From: JBBIWA01 sp037439425 | GTDB taxonomy: Bacteria > Acidobacteriota > Blastocatellia > RBC074 | Direction: 5' to 3' | Length of the DNA: 64,000 bases | Assembly: GCA_037439425.1 (NCBI GenBank) | Contig: JBBIWA010000021.1 | Coordinates: 17,582 to 81,581 of the forward strand | Shown here: piece after piece, positions 1 to 7,496 of the stretch | Layout: the number at the start of each line of letters is the position of its first letter | Numbering within the stretch: position 1 is the first letter of the stretch | Translations under genes and position numbers: made by a program | The notes under the pieces: generated by a model | Seen by the model: only the letters and a program-made list of their open reading frames with translations | What the model was told of the DNA's origin: nothing | Databases searched by the model: none

Positions 1-407
1 ACTCCTACTACCTTGCTGGCCGCTACAAAGATGCTATCAAGTGGTATCAGAAAGCGCTCAAACTCACGCCCGCAGATCGCCGCCTGCATAACAACCTGGG
101 GCTAGCTTATGGCCGCAAGGGCGATTATGTTCGTGCGCTGGAACACTTCACCATCGCGGTAGGCGAAACCGCAGCGCATCTCAACCTGGGTTATGTCTAC
201 AGCCAGCAGAACCGGTTTGAAGATGCGATCCGGCATTATGAGATTGCCCTGCGCGCGCAGCCACAATCGCTTACCGCGCTCTCGAATCTGGCTCAGCTTT
301 ACGAACGAGTCGGGCGCGTGCGAGAAGCGCTTCAGCTTGGCGAAGAGTATAAGAAGCTCAGCCTGACGCGTGAGGCGCGCGATCAGACTGCCGAGCACAA
401 GGAGTAG
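1..407 (+). CDS. TPR-repeat protein, C-terminal part (5' end outside window)
   Basis: The open frame runs in from the window edge (first complete codon at 3) and stops with TAG at 405-407, giving 134 visible residues. At least three tetratricopeptide-like helical pairs are visible, with typical alternation of small and aromatic residues (AGRYKDAIKWYQKALKLTP, then NNLGLAYGRKGDYVRALEHF, then NLGYVYSQQNRFEDAIRHYE). TPR domains are protein-protein interaction scaffolds. The N-terminal part, which would show a signal peptide or a partner domain, lies outside the window, so the cellular role cannot be stated. The gene is followed by about 270 bp of palindromic repeats rather than a coupled gene. 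Confidence 0.85.
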   Translation, partial: SYYLAGRYKDAIKWYQKALKLTPADRRLHNNLGLAYGRKGDYVRALEHFTIAVGETAAHLNLGYVYSQQNRFEDAIRHYEIALRAQPQSLTALSNLAQLYERVGRVREALQLGEEYKKLSLTREARDQTAEHKE

Positions 408-470
408 CGCGCAACCAGGCGGGAGAAGGTTCTCCTGCGGAATTGGTGATGTTGCGTGCCCTTCGTGGTT

Positions 471-681
471 CATTTTCCGCAGGAGTCAGGACTCTTTCAT
501 GTCGTCACGGATGACGCCCTGAGATGATTAAAAACTTGGAGCGCACGCTTGCGAGCGTGCTCGGTCTGCAGAACCTGGGAGCACACGCTTCTAGCGTGCT
601 TGGTTGGCGGCAGCAGCTCACTTGATGAAGCTGAGCACGCCCGGAGGCGTGCCTGTCCAGGATTTTCCGCAGGAGGCTTTT
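471..681 (+). repeat. Palindromic repeat array with terminal Shine-Dalgarno-like tail
   Basis: Three GCACGC-type hairpins occur in 211 bp: 543-560 (GCACGC/GCGTGC), 584-598 (CACGCT/AGCGTG) and 635-652 (GCACGCC/GGCGTGC). The tail ATTTTCCGCAGGAG occurs twice, at about 473-486 and 662-675. The second copy places AGGAGG at 671-676, six bases before the ATG of the next gene at 682. The first copy precedes a seven-codon frame at 499-522. The same elements recur near 42.1-42.3 kb and 48.4-48.8 kb. Confidence 0.8.
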
Positions 682-1446
682 ATGAAACGAATTGCCAGTT
701 TTGGCCTGTTCATTATCATAGCGTGCGCCTCGCTGGCCAGCGCCTCTGCCCAGACGTCGGCCGCTAAGCCACGGGAGACGCTGACAAATGAAGCGATCAT
801 CAAATTGACCAAAGCGCGATTCAAGGAGCGAACGATCATTGCCCTGATCCGTACCTCGCCCACCGCTTTCGACCTTTCGACGGCCAAGCTGATTGAACTG
901 AAGCAACGCGGCGTGAGCGAGCGTGTGATGATGGAAATGATCGAGCGACAGTCGGGCAGTGCGGGATCGCAGGGCTTCGCCTCGCTCAGGGATGATGAAT
1001 TCTTCAGGGCTGATGACGAGGCTTTTTTCAACTCCCCGCCCATGCGTCTGGATCAGCGCGATGAGAAGTCAGCCAAAGAGAATGACACACCGGTCTTCGG
1101 CTCTCGTTCCGGTTCCAAGAGCAAGACCAGCTCACGCGGCCTCGGCAGCAGCGGCGAGCGGGCTGGTGAGACAGAACTACTCGGCACAGCCACCGTGCGC
1201 ATTGTGCGCCCACCGAACGAGACAGGTGGACCGAAGCTTGAGCGGGCAGCCAAACTCGATAATCAAGCGATCATTGATCTGGTACAGGCTGGTTTCTCCG
1301 AAGGCACCATTCTGCGCAAGATCGAGTTCACTCAAGTCGAGTTCGATCTCTCTCCTCAAGCGGTGGCCGAGCTGCGCCGGAATCGCGTGAGCGAACGCAT
1401 TATCAAAGCCATGACTGAGGCGATGAGCGACAGTCCTAAACCGTGA
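682..1446 (+). CDS. Secreted protein with two copies of a small helical domain
   Basis: The 254-residue product has an N-terminal signal peptide (residues 1-24, hydrophobic core GLFIIIACASLASASA). I chose ATG 682 because AGGAGG lies six bases upstream and the signal peptide begins there; the frame is open further upstream into repeat DNA. The mature protein carries two related domains of about 55 residues, at roughly 34-88 and 192-246. Both follow the pattern LxNxAIIxLxxAxFxExTI, then FDLS, then a L(K/R)xxxVSERxxxxM ending. They are joined by a polar Ser/Arg-rich linker (residues 90-185). I do not recognise a function. It lies 3 bp upstream of a VWA-domain protein and is probably co-transcribed with it. 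Confidence 0.8.
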   Translation: MKRIASFGLFIIIACASLASASAQTSAAKPRETLTNEAIIKLTKARFKERTIIALIRTSPTAFDLSTAKLIELKQRGVSERVMMEMIERQSGSAGSQGFASLRDDEFFRADDEAFFNSPPMRLDQRDEKSAKENDTPVFGSRSGSKSKTSSRGLGSSGERAGETELLGTATVRIVRPPNETGGPKLERAAKLDNQAIIDLVQAGFSEGTILRKIEFTQVEFDLSPQAVAELRRNRVSERIIKAMTEAMSDSPKP

Positions 1447-1476
1447 GAAATGACAGGGGGCATTCCTGCCATCTAT

Positions 1477-1524
1477 ATTTCGGATTTCGGACTCAGGAAT
1501 TTCGGATCTCATTTTGCAATTCGC
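1477..1524. repeat. ATTTCGGA-type short repeat overlapping the VWA gene 5' end
   Basis: This 48-bp patch is composed of ATTTCGGA units and an ATTTTGCAATTCGC end. Related patches lie at 11189-11250 and 13889-13930. It falls between two candidate starts (1450 and 1525) of the VWA gene, so it is either N-terminal coding sequence or leader. Confidence 0.55.
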
Positions 1525-2565
1525 ATGTGTCACAGATGGCTCACAATCGGGATGCTCTTGCTGGCACTTCCAGGCGCGGTGGGAGATTGCTGGGGGCAAA
1601 CGAAGCCGGAGACGGCTCAGAGCGAGAGAGCGCCACAGGATAAGGCTGAAGCGGTGCCCACCATCTCGATTGAGACTCGCGAGGTGATCTTGCCCGTCAC
1701 TGTGCGCGACAGCAGTGGCAGGCTCGTCACTCAACTTCAAGCTGAGGATTTCACAATCTACGAAGACGGTGTGCCCCAACCGATCACTTCGTTTGCGCTC
1801 AGGCAACTGCCCGTCCACGTGGTGCTGCTTGTTGACACCAGCAGCAGCGTGGCCCGCGAGTTGGAAGACTTCAAGGCCATTGCCTATCGCTTCATCACGC
1901 AGCTCGATCCTCAGGACCAGGTCTCGATTATCAAGTTCGACGATAAAGTAGAGCTGGTGCAGGACTGGACGAGCAATCGCACTGCATTGCATCGAGCGCT
2001 CAAGCGGCTTTCTGCAGGAATGTTCACCATGTTCAATGATGCGCTCTGGCTGGCAGCTCGCGAACAACTTGGCCGGATCAATGGGCGCAAAGCGATTATT
2101 GTGCTCACGGACGGGATCGATAGCGGGCGCGGCTATATCTCAACGCTGCAGGCTTTCCGCGCCCTGGTCGAAGCAGAGACAGCAGTCTACGTCGTCAGCA
2201 AGACGCGCATCCAGAGCCGGATTGAGCAAAACGAATTGGAGTTCTATCAAAACGCCTCAGCTTCATCGCGCGCGCTCAATCGCGTGCGAATAGACAGCCT
2301 CAAGGCATCGCTGGCCGCGCTGACCGAAAGTGAGCGCAAACTGGCGCGCCTGGCCGAGGAGACCGGTGGCCGCATCTTTCTGCCCGAAAGCTTTGATGAG
2401 CTGGAAGAGGCTTATAGGCAGGTTGCCGACGAATTGCGCCATCAATATGTCATCTCCTACGCCCCTACCAATTCAACCCCTGACGGCCGCTATCGTACTA
2501 TCCGCGTCAAGCTCCGCCACCCAGACTATCGCGCTACCACTCGCTTCGGTTACTACCTGCGCTAA
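1525..2565 (+). CDS. VWFA-related domain secreted protein
   Basis: The product from ATG 1525 is 346 residues and begins with a signal peptide (CHRWLTIGMLLLALPGAVG). A von Willebrand A domain follows: the MIDAS motif VDTSSS, the second-strand VLTDGIDSG, and a C-terminal beta region with HQYVISYAPTN, typical of the acidobacterial VWFA-related family. The N-terminal part (VILPVTVRDSSGRLVTQLQ, DFTIYEDGVPQ) is the usual preceding beta-sandwich. The frame is open back to ATG 1450, but that stretch encodes repeat DNA and would bury the signal peptide, so 1525 is preferred; neither start has a good ribosome site. These proteins are thought to act at the cell surface; the ligand is unknown. A second family member lies at 11111-12220. 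Confidence 0.85.
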   Translation: MCHRWLTIGMLLLALPGAVGDCWGQTKPETAQSERAPQDKAEAVPTISIETREVILPVTVRDSSGRLVTQLQAEDFTIYEDGVPQPITSFALRQLPVHVVLLVDTSSSVARELEDFKAIAYRFITQLDPQDQVSIIKFDDKVELVQDWTSNRTALHRALKRLSAGMFTMFNDALWLAAREQLGRINGRKAIIVLTDGIDSGRGYISTLQAFRALVEAETAVYVVSKTRIQSRIEQNELEFYQNASASSRALNRVRIDSLKASLAALTESERKLARLAEETGGRIFLPESFDELEEAYRQVADELRHQYVISYAPTNSTPDGRYRTIRVKLRHPDYRATTRFGYYLR

Positions 2566-2604
2566 TTCGGGCTCCACATAGCTTGCTGCTGCAGCATTGT
2601 GCTC

Positions 2605-2656
2605 AACAGAAACAAAAACGGTAGCGATGGGCCCACGTCGGGCCGCCTCGCTACCG
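2605..2656 (-). terminator. Rho-independent terminator of the TonB-dependent receptor gene
   Basis: A 9-bp perfect stem (2619-2627 with 2648-2656, CGGTAGCGA/TCGCTACCG) encloses a GC-rich inner region. On the minus strand it is followed by TTTTTGTTT. It lies about 80 bp beyond the receptor stop codon. It also sits between convergent genes, so it may serve the VWA gene less efficiently. Confidence 0.75.
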
Positions 2657-2734
2657 CTCACCGTCTAGAATAAGCGGGGGCAGGTTTGGAACTCGACCAC
2701 TAACCTGCCAAACACGCTGCGGTGATAGCTTGGG

Positions 2735-5700
2735 CTAGAACTGCAGCCGTGTCATCCACTGCAACAGACGCGGGAAGCCGCCCACCTGGTTGATCCGACC
2801 GAAATCGGCGCGCCCAAACCGGATCTGAGGTCCGAGGAAGTTCGGGTCGTCGAAGGCATTGATCAGCTCAGCTCTAAACTGCAGGGTGAACTTTTCACTG
2901 AGCCGCTGGTTCTTCTGCAAGGCGATGTCCCAGTTCTTCTTGAACGGCGTGCGGACGCGCGTGTCAGTGCGTGGCGCGTTGCCGAAGGTGAAGGGAGCTG
3001 CCTCTCTCCACGCTGCCGGGTTGAACCAGTTATTCAACCGGTCTTCGGTCTTGCCCGAGGTCTTAGGATTCACTCCTGGGACGAGATTCGGGCGCTGAGA
3101 GCTGCCGAAGAGTCCCGAATTATTGTTGTTCTGGACAATGGCCGCAGGGAACCCACTCTGGTAGCTCCCGATAGCTGACACCTGCCAGCCGCCGAGGAGA
3201 ACATCCACCAGACCGCCTTGATTCAACCATCGCCTGCCTTTGCCAAACGGCAGTTCGACCACGCCGCTGATGTTCAGCCGGTGCGGAGTCTCAAGCAGCG
3301 AGTGGGCAAACTCCCCCTTCCTCAAATCGAAGTTGTTGAGCGCCGACGCGACGTTGTTGGCAAAGAAGTTCGCCTCGCCGAACAGATTGTCTTTGTTGAC
3401 GCTGTAAGTGTAGTTGATATTGGCGCCCCAACCGCGAACGATCCGGCGTTGGAACTTCAGCACCAAGGCGTTGTAGCGGGCAAACCCTTCGCTCACCTGA
3501 TGCGCGAAGACATTGCCGAATTGCGGATAGGGACGCAGCAGTTGACCTCGCGCAATCTCCCTCAGCCGGCTGAATGCGCCAAACGCCGGGTTGCCAAACA
3601 TCGGGTTCGGGACTCTTTCGAGCAACTGCGAACCGAGCGAGAAGTGGCGGGGATCAAGCTGGTTGATGTTGACCACCTGCGAATTCGTCCCACCGACCGA
3701 AAGGCGCTCCGACCGCGCGCCCACATAGCCGACTGAGACGACGATCTGGCTTGGCAGCTCGTACTGCAAATCCGCCGAGTACTGATGCACGTAAGCTGAC
3801 TTGCGGAACTGATCCACAAAGTGGACATCACCGCCGGCCCCGGTGAGCAGGCCCAGCTTGCTGCCCACAGGCTGCTCGATGCCGTTGGGGAAGGGATTGG
3901 TCAGTGTGCAGGTCGGGCACGGCGTCAATCCGCCATCGGCACTTGCGAAGTAGGTTGTTACTGCGGTGAAGCCGCGCGTCCCCATCCGATTCTCGTTCGG
4001 AAAGGCGTATTGGTTCGGCGCGTAGAAGATACCGTAACCGCCCCGGAGCACCATCTTTTGATTGATCGTCCAGGCCAATCCGATGCGTGGCGCGAACTTG
4101 GTCTTCGACGGATCACTCTGGTGCGTCGGAGCGCCATCCACTCCGGCGTAGAGCAGCCCACCTTTCAAATTCAACCCAGGCACTTGCACCGGGAAGGGTT
4201 TGTCGCGGGAGAAGCCGACCGTGAGCCGGTTCTCGCGCTCTTGCAAGCCTTGCTCGAACTCATAACGCAGTCCCAGATTCAGCGTCACGTTCGGCGACAC
4301 ACGCCAGTCGTCGTGGACATAGCCCGCGTAGTAGTTGATGAAGAAGTCATTCGGCGTGCCAACAGTGATGTCGCCACTGGCCGGAAAACCGAGCAGGAAA
4401 CTCGCCAGCGAGTGTTGCAGGGCGGTGGCGCCGGTAAGCGGATCCGGCCCCCTGGTGAATCCACCATCAAAGTTGAAGCGCCCGCTCGGCTGTCCGCGTG
4501 CAAACAGCTTCATCCCGATGATGCGGAATTCGCCACCGGCCTTGATCGTGTGGCGGCCTAGCAGCTTCGACATGCCTCCGTTGACGTTATGCCCGTAGTA
4601 GGTCGTGAACTGCGGACTGCGATCGCCGAAGGTAGCGAAGTTGGGAGTGCCATAGCCAGCAATATTGAAGACCGGGAACTTCTTGAAGGGAATGGCGCTG
4701 ATGAAGCTTTGCGCAAAGCCGAGCGTAGCCGGATCGAACTCGATCGGAATGTCGTCGTCATCAAACATCGTGTAGCCGTAGCGGAAGTTATAGACCGTGT
4801 TATTGCTCGTCGTCAGGATGTTGTTGATGGCGACGACGTGCACCGTGCGAAAGAGCGCACCTTCGGCAGGATCAGCCGGATTCTCGCCTGGCTTCTTCCC
4901 ATAGAAGCGCGACTCCGGTTCCACCGAATTGTACCAGGCGTACATCCCGGTAGTAGTTAACTTGCTCGACCAGCGATGCTCAAGCTTACCCGTCGCCTGA
5001 TCTGCCCTGTCAACCAGTTCAGCAGTCCTGGAGGTGCCGGAAGGGAATTTCGGGAAGAACTTGCTGACCGCTACAGCGACCGGGTTGAGCCGGTTGGCCG
5101 GGATTCTGTTGCCTGGGAACGGATCGCGGATGAACTTGCCAGGGTTGTTAGGATCAGGCCGCGTGGTCAGCGGATCGTAAATGGTGACCCCGCTTTGTGA
5201 GAAATCGCCTTGTAGCTCGCGCTCGGTCGGCAGAGTCACTATCGCGTTACGCGAGGTCTTGGTCCGGTAACCTTCAGTCGTCGCCCAGAAGAAGGTGCGA
5301 TCCCGAAAGATCCGCCCACCGAAAGAGCCACCATAGAGATGGTAGTAGGTGTCCGGTCTGGGCGCGCAGGGACGACCAGCGCTCCGGGCGGCCTCACAAG
5401 CGCGTTTGTCGAAGAAGAAGCGTGACTGAGCAAACGCTGGACGATTCTGATAAAGCGCGCTGCCGTGCCAATCGTTGCCCCCGATCTTGCCGGTAGCGTT
5501 GAAAACACCACCGCCTGTGCGGCCCATCTCTGCGTCATAGGTACTGACCTGCACCTTGACCTCTTCCACCGACTCGATATTCGGGATGAAGACGGTGCGG
5601 TTGCGCATATCAGTGATCGGAACGCCATCGAGCGTATAGTTATTGGCGCGCCGCGGCCCACCACCTAGGCTGAGCAACGTCGAGTTAGTTTGATCTTGTT

Positions 5701-6280
5701 GCCGGACAAACTGTGGGTCGCCTGACGGAACAACGTTAGGCGTGATGATCGAGAGGAAGAAGACATTGCGCGCCGGAGTAGGCAGTGTCTCAAGCGTTTG
5801 CTTGTCAAGAGTCGAAGCGACCGACGGATTGGAATTTTCCAGAATCGGCGCTTCGCCTGTGATCGTAATGGTCTCGGTAGTCTGCCCCACCTCAAGCGCC
5901 ACGTCTAGCGTGATAAAATCCTGCACGCCAATGCGGATGCCCTTGCTCTCGTACTTTTTGTAGCCGCTCTTGACCGCCGTCAGCGTGTAGGTGCCGGGCA
6001 GCACATTGGCGAAGGAATATTCGCCCTCACTGTTGGTGACGGTAGTGCGGGTAGTGTTGGTCGCTTCATTGATCAGCGTCATCTCAACACCGGGGACGAC
6101 TGCTGCTGTCGCATCGCGGACCGCGCCGCGCAAACCGCCTTGATAGTTTTGTCCATAGGCCGTCACAGCGAAAGCGCTCATCACCCCCAACAAACAGCCA
6201 CATACGAAAAACCAGCGCCAGACTCTAGGGCTTTCGAGCCGGAACAGTTTTGGGTCAGTCAAACTGCTCTTGGTTCGCAT
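2735..6280 (-). CDS. Oar-like TonB-dependent receptor with carboxypeptidase-regulatory-like N-terminus
   Basis: The 1181-residue outer-membrane protein has an N-terminal membrane/signal segment (about 24-44), then a carboxypeptidase-regulatory-like beta-sandwich (about 47-130, GGLRGAVRDATAAVVPGVEM...GEYSFANVLPGTYTL). A plug-like region follows (NNYTLDGVPITD near 220), then a long beta-barrel region ending in RLQF, with the terminal aromatic residue usual for barrel assembly. The start is supported by GAAAGGAGAG a few bases upstream. Acidobacteriota and myxobacteria carry many such receptors, presumed to import large ligands with TonB-ExbBD energy; the substrate cannot be read from sequence. 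It stands alone, with about 700 bp of apparently non-coding DNA upstream and a terminator downstream. Confidence 0.9.
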   Translation of the reverse strand: MRTKSSLTDPKLFRLESPRVWRWFFVCGCLLGVMSAFAVTAYGQNYQGGLRGAVRDATAAVVPGVEMTLINEATNTTRTTVTNSEGEYSFANVLPGTYTLTAVKSGYKKYESKGIRIGVQDFITLDVALEVGQTTETITITGEAPILENSNPSVASTLDKQTLETLPTPARNVFFLSIITPNVVPSGDPQFVRQQDQTNSTLLSLGGGPRRANNYTLDGVPITDMRNRTVFIPNIESVEEVKVQVSTYDAEMGRTGGGVFNATGKIGGNDWHGSALYQNRPAFAQSRFFFDKRACEAARSAGRPCAPRPDTYYHLYGGSFGGRIFRDRTFFWATTEGYRTKTSRNAIVTLPTERELQGDFSQSGVTIYDPLTTRPDPNNPGKFIRDPFPGNRIPANRLNPVAVAVSKFFPKFPSGTSRTAELVDRADQATGKLEHRWSSKLTTTGMYAWYNSVEPESRFYGKKPGENPADPAEGALFRTVHVVAINNILTTSNNTVYNFRYGYTMFDDDDIPIEFDPATLGFAQSFISAIPFKKFPVFNIAGYGTPNFATFGDRSPQFTTYYGHNVNGGMSKLLGRHTIKAGGEFRIIGMKLFARGQPSGRFNFDGGFTRGPDPLTGATALQHSLASFLLGFPASGDITVGTPNDFFINYYAGYVHDDWRVSPNVTLNLGLRYEFEQGLQERENRLTVGFSRDKPFPVQVPGLNLKGGLLYAGVDGAPTHQSDPSKTKFAPRIGLAWTINQKMVLRGGYGIFYAPNQYAFPNENRMGTRGFTAVTTYFASADGGLTPCPTCTLTNPFPNGIEQPVGSKLGLLTGAGGDVHFVDQFRKSAYVHQYSADLQYELPSQIVVSVGYVGARSERLSVGGTNSQVVNINQLDPRHFSLGSQLLERVPNPMFGNPAFGAFSRLREIARGQLLRPYPQFGNVFAHQVSEGFARYNALVLKFQRRIVRGWGANINYTYSVNKDNLFGEANFFANNVASALNNFDLRKGEFAHSLLETPHRLNISGVVELPFGKGRRWLNQGGLVDVLLGGWQVSAIGSYQSGFPAAIVQNNNNSGLFGSSQRPNLVPGVNPKTSGKTEDRLNNWFNPAAWREAAPFTFGNAPRTDTRVRTPFKKNWDIALQKNQRLSEKFTLQFRAELINAFDDPNFLGPQIRFGRADFGRINQVGGFPRLLQWMTRLQF

Positions 6281-7027
6281 AGTTCTCTCCTTTCAACGTG
6301 ATGTTGCTTGTGATCAACCGAGGTGGTGGCCTATCTCTCACTAAAGATGCACCCTACTGCTTTTGCCTGCTAAGCGATCTCAAGGATCAGACCCACTGAG
6401 GATAGGCTAGAGAAGCTTCCTGTGAGTAACAGCAAGCTCTCTGCTCCATCGTGGAGTAAAGCAACAGCAAAAAGCGAGAAATGGCGTGCAGGTGATGAAG
6501 AACTATCAGCCACCTCTCCTCAAAGATGGCTGAGCCGAAATACCGAAACCCAATCTGCTGGCTGCCCGTATTAAGCTAAAGCGTAACTGGGCCTGCCGAG
6601 CAGCTTGAGTTAAGTTGCTCAGCGCTCTGTTACCAGTTGAGCCAGTGGGCGCAAGTGCTTTCCCAGGGCAGCCACGCCCCTGGCTCTTCACTCAGCGACA
6701 ATAATCCTTGACGGACTACTATCCCCAGCAAGCCCTCACAGTGTCGGGTTAAACTAACGTTTCAGGTTACTACAGCAGAGGTTGCCAAAACTCTGCGATC
6801 GCGGAATGCCAAGTAAGAAACTATTAAGACGACACAAAGTGTCGCACAATCTTCGATTTTTGTAAATTCAATTTGTGACGAAGTCGCAAGCAGGCTGGCC
6901 AGTTCAGCACCCGGTCTATTGCGCTTTCCCGCTCAGTTGCTAGTCCTACCCAGATCCATCCCTTATCAGCCGAGCCGGGAGCTTAAGAGCAAAAAAAATG
7001 CAAAGCTGCTGCAATCTATTCCCGATA
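6281..7027. other. Long intergenic region without recognisable gene
   Basis: About 750 bp separate the divergent receptor and MazF genes. I see no convincing open frame. The only compact structure is a small perfect hairpin (CGACAC-AAA-GTGTCG, 6830-6844) followed by a T-rich stretch. The region should hold the promoters of both divergent genes; no pair of -35/-10 boxes is clear enough to name. No antitoxin gene is visible directly upstream of the toxin. Confidence 0.5.
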
Positions 7028-7384
7028 ATGTCTAATCAAGGCGACATCTTCTGGGTTGACCTCGGCGAACCCGGGGGCTCAGAACCTGGATACACCCATC
7101 CGAGTGTGGTTATCCAGAATAATATGTTCAATCACAGCCGTATCAACACGGTCATCGTATCTAGCCTCACCTCCAATCTCAAGCGAGCCAACCTACCAGG
7201 TAGCGTTTTGCTTGGGCCGTGGGAGGCTAACCTACCCAAGCAGAACGTTGTCGTCGTATCACAGGTCTTCACAGTAGATAAGGCCCAACTGCGCGACTAT
7301 ATTGGCACATTGTCAAAGAAACGTGTGCGCCAAATTTTGGACGGTTTCAAACTGATAACCGAGCCGCGCGAGTCGCCACGATAA
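7028..7384 (+). CDS. mazF: MazF/PemK-family endoribonuclease toxin (orphan)
   Basis: The 118-residue product matches the MazF/PemK fold: the N-terminal GDIFWVDL motif, then HPSVVIQNN, a central VIVSSLTSN strand and VVVVSQVFTVDKAQL ahead of the C-terminal helix. ATG 7028 is preferred because family members begin within a few residues of GDIxWVDL; an in-frame ATG at 6998 would add ten atypical residues. Family members cleave mRNA at short sites and are normally neutralised by a small antitoxin encoded just upstream in the same operon. None is visible here, so the toxin may be solitary, inactive, or controlled from elsewhere. Confidence 0.85.
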   Translation: MSNQGDIFWVDLGEPGGSEPGYTHPSVVIQNNMFNHSRINTVIVSSLTSNLKRANLPGSVLLGPWEANLPKQNVVVVSQVFTVDKAQLRDYIGTLSKKRVRQILDGFKLITEPRESPR

Positions 7385-7496
7385 TCAGATCGTCGTGATG
7401 AACAGAGGCAATCAAACCACTCAGGATAAGGGTAGATGAAAGCGAAAGCGACGGGATGTCACTCACCGCCGGACGGCTTGAAAAGGTTCTGAAGAT

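Noticed and set aside
102..473. Open frame of 123 residues on the minus strand opposite the TPR protein
   Set aside because: It overlaps a plus-strand frame with clear TPR repeats; composition fits a shadow frame.
3218..4561. Plus-strand frames of 172 and 246 residues inside the TonB-dependent receptor gene
   Set aside because: They lie opposite a clearly coding 1181-residue frame and have no ribosome sites.
6785..6820. Possible antitoxin tail (VAKTLRSRNAK then stop) upstream of the MazF gene
   Set aside because: Only about a dozen residues, too far from the toxin start, no start codon or ribosome site.
6977..6991. 15-bp identical match GGGAGCTTAAGAGCA to 10907-10921
   Set aside because: About two 15-bp matches are expected by chance in a 64-kb window, and the flanks are unrelated.
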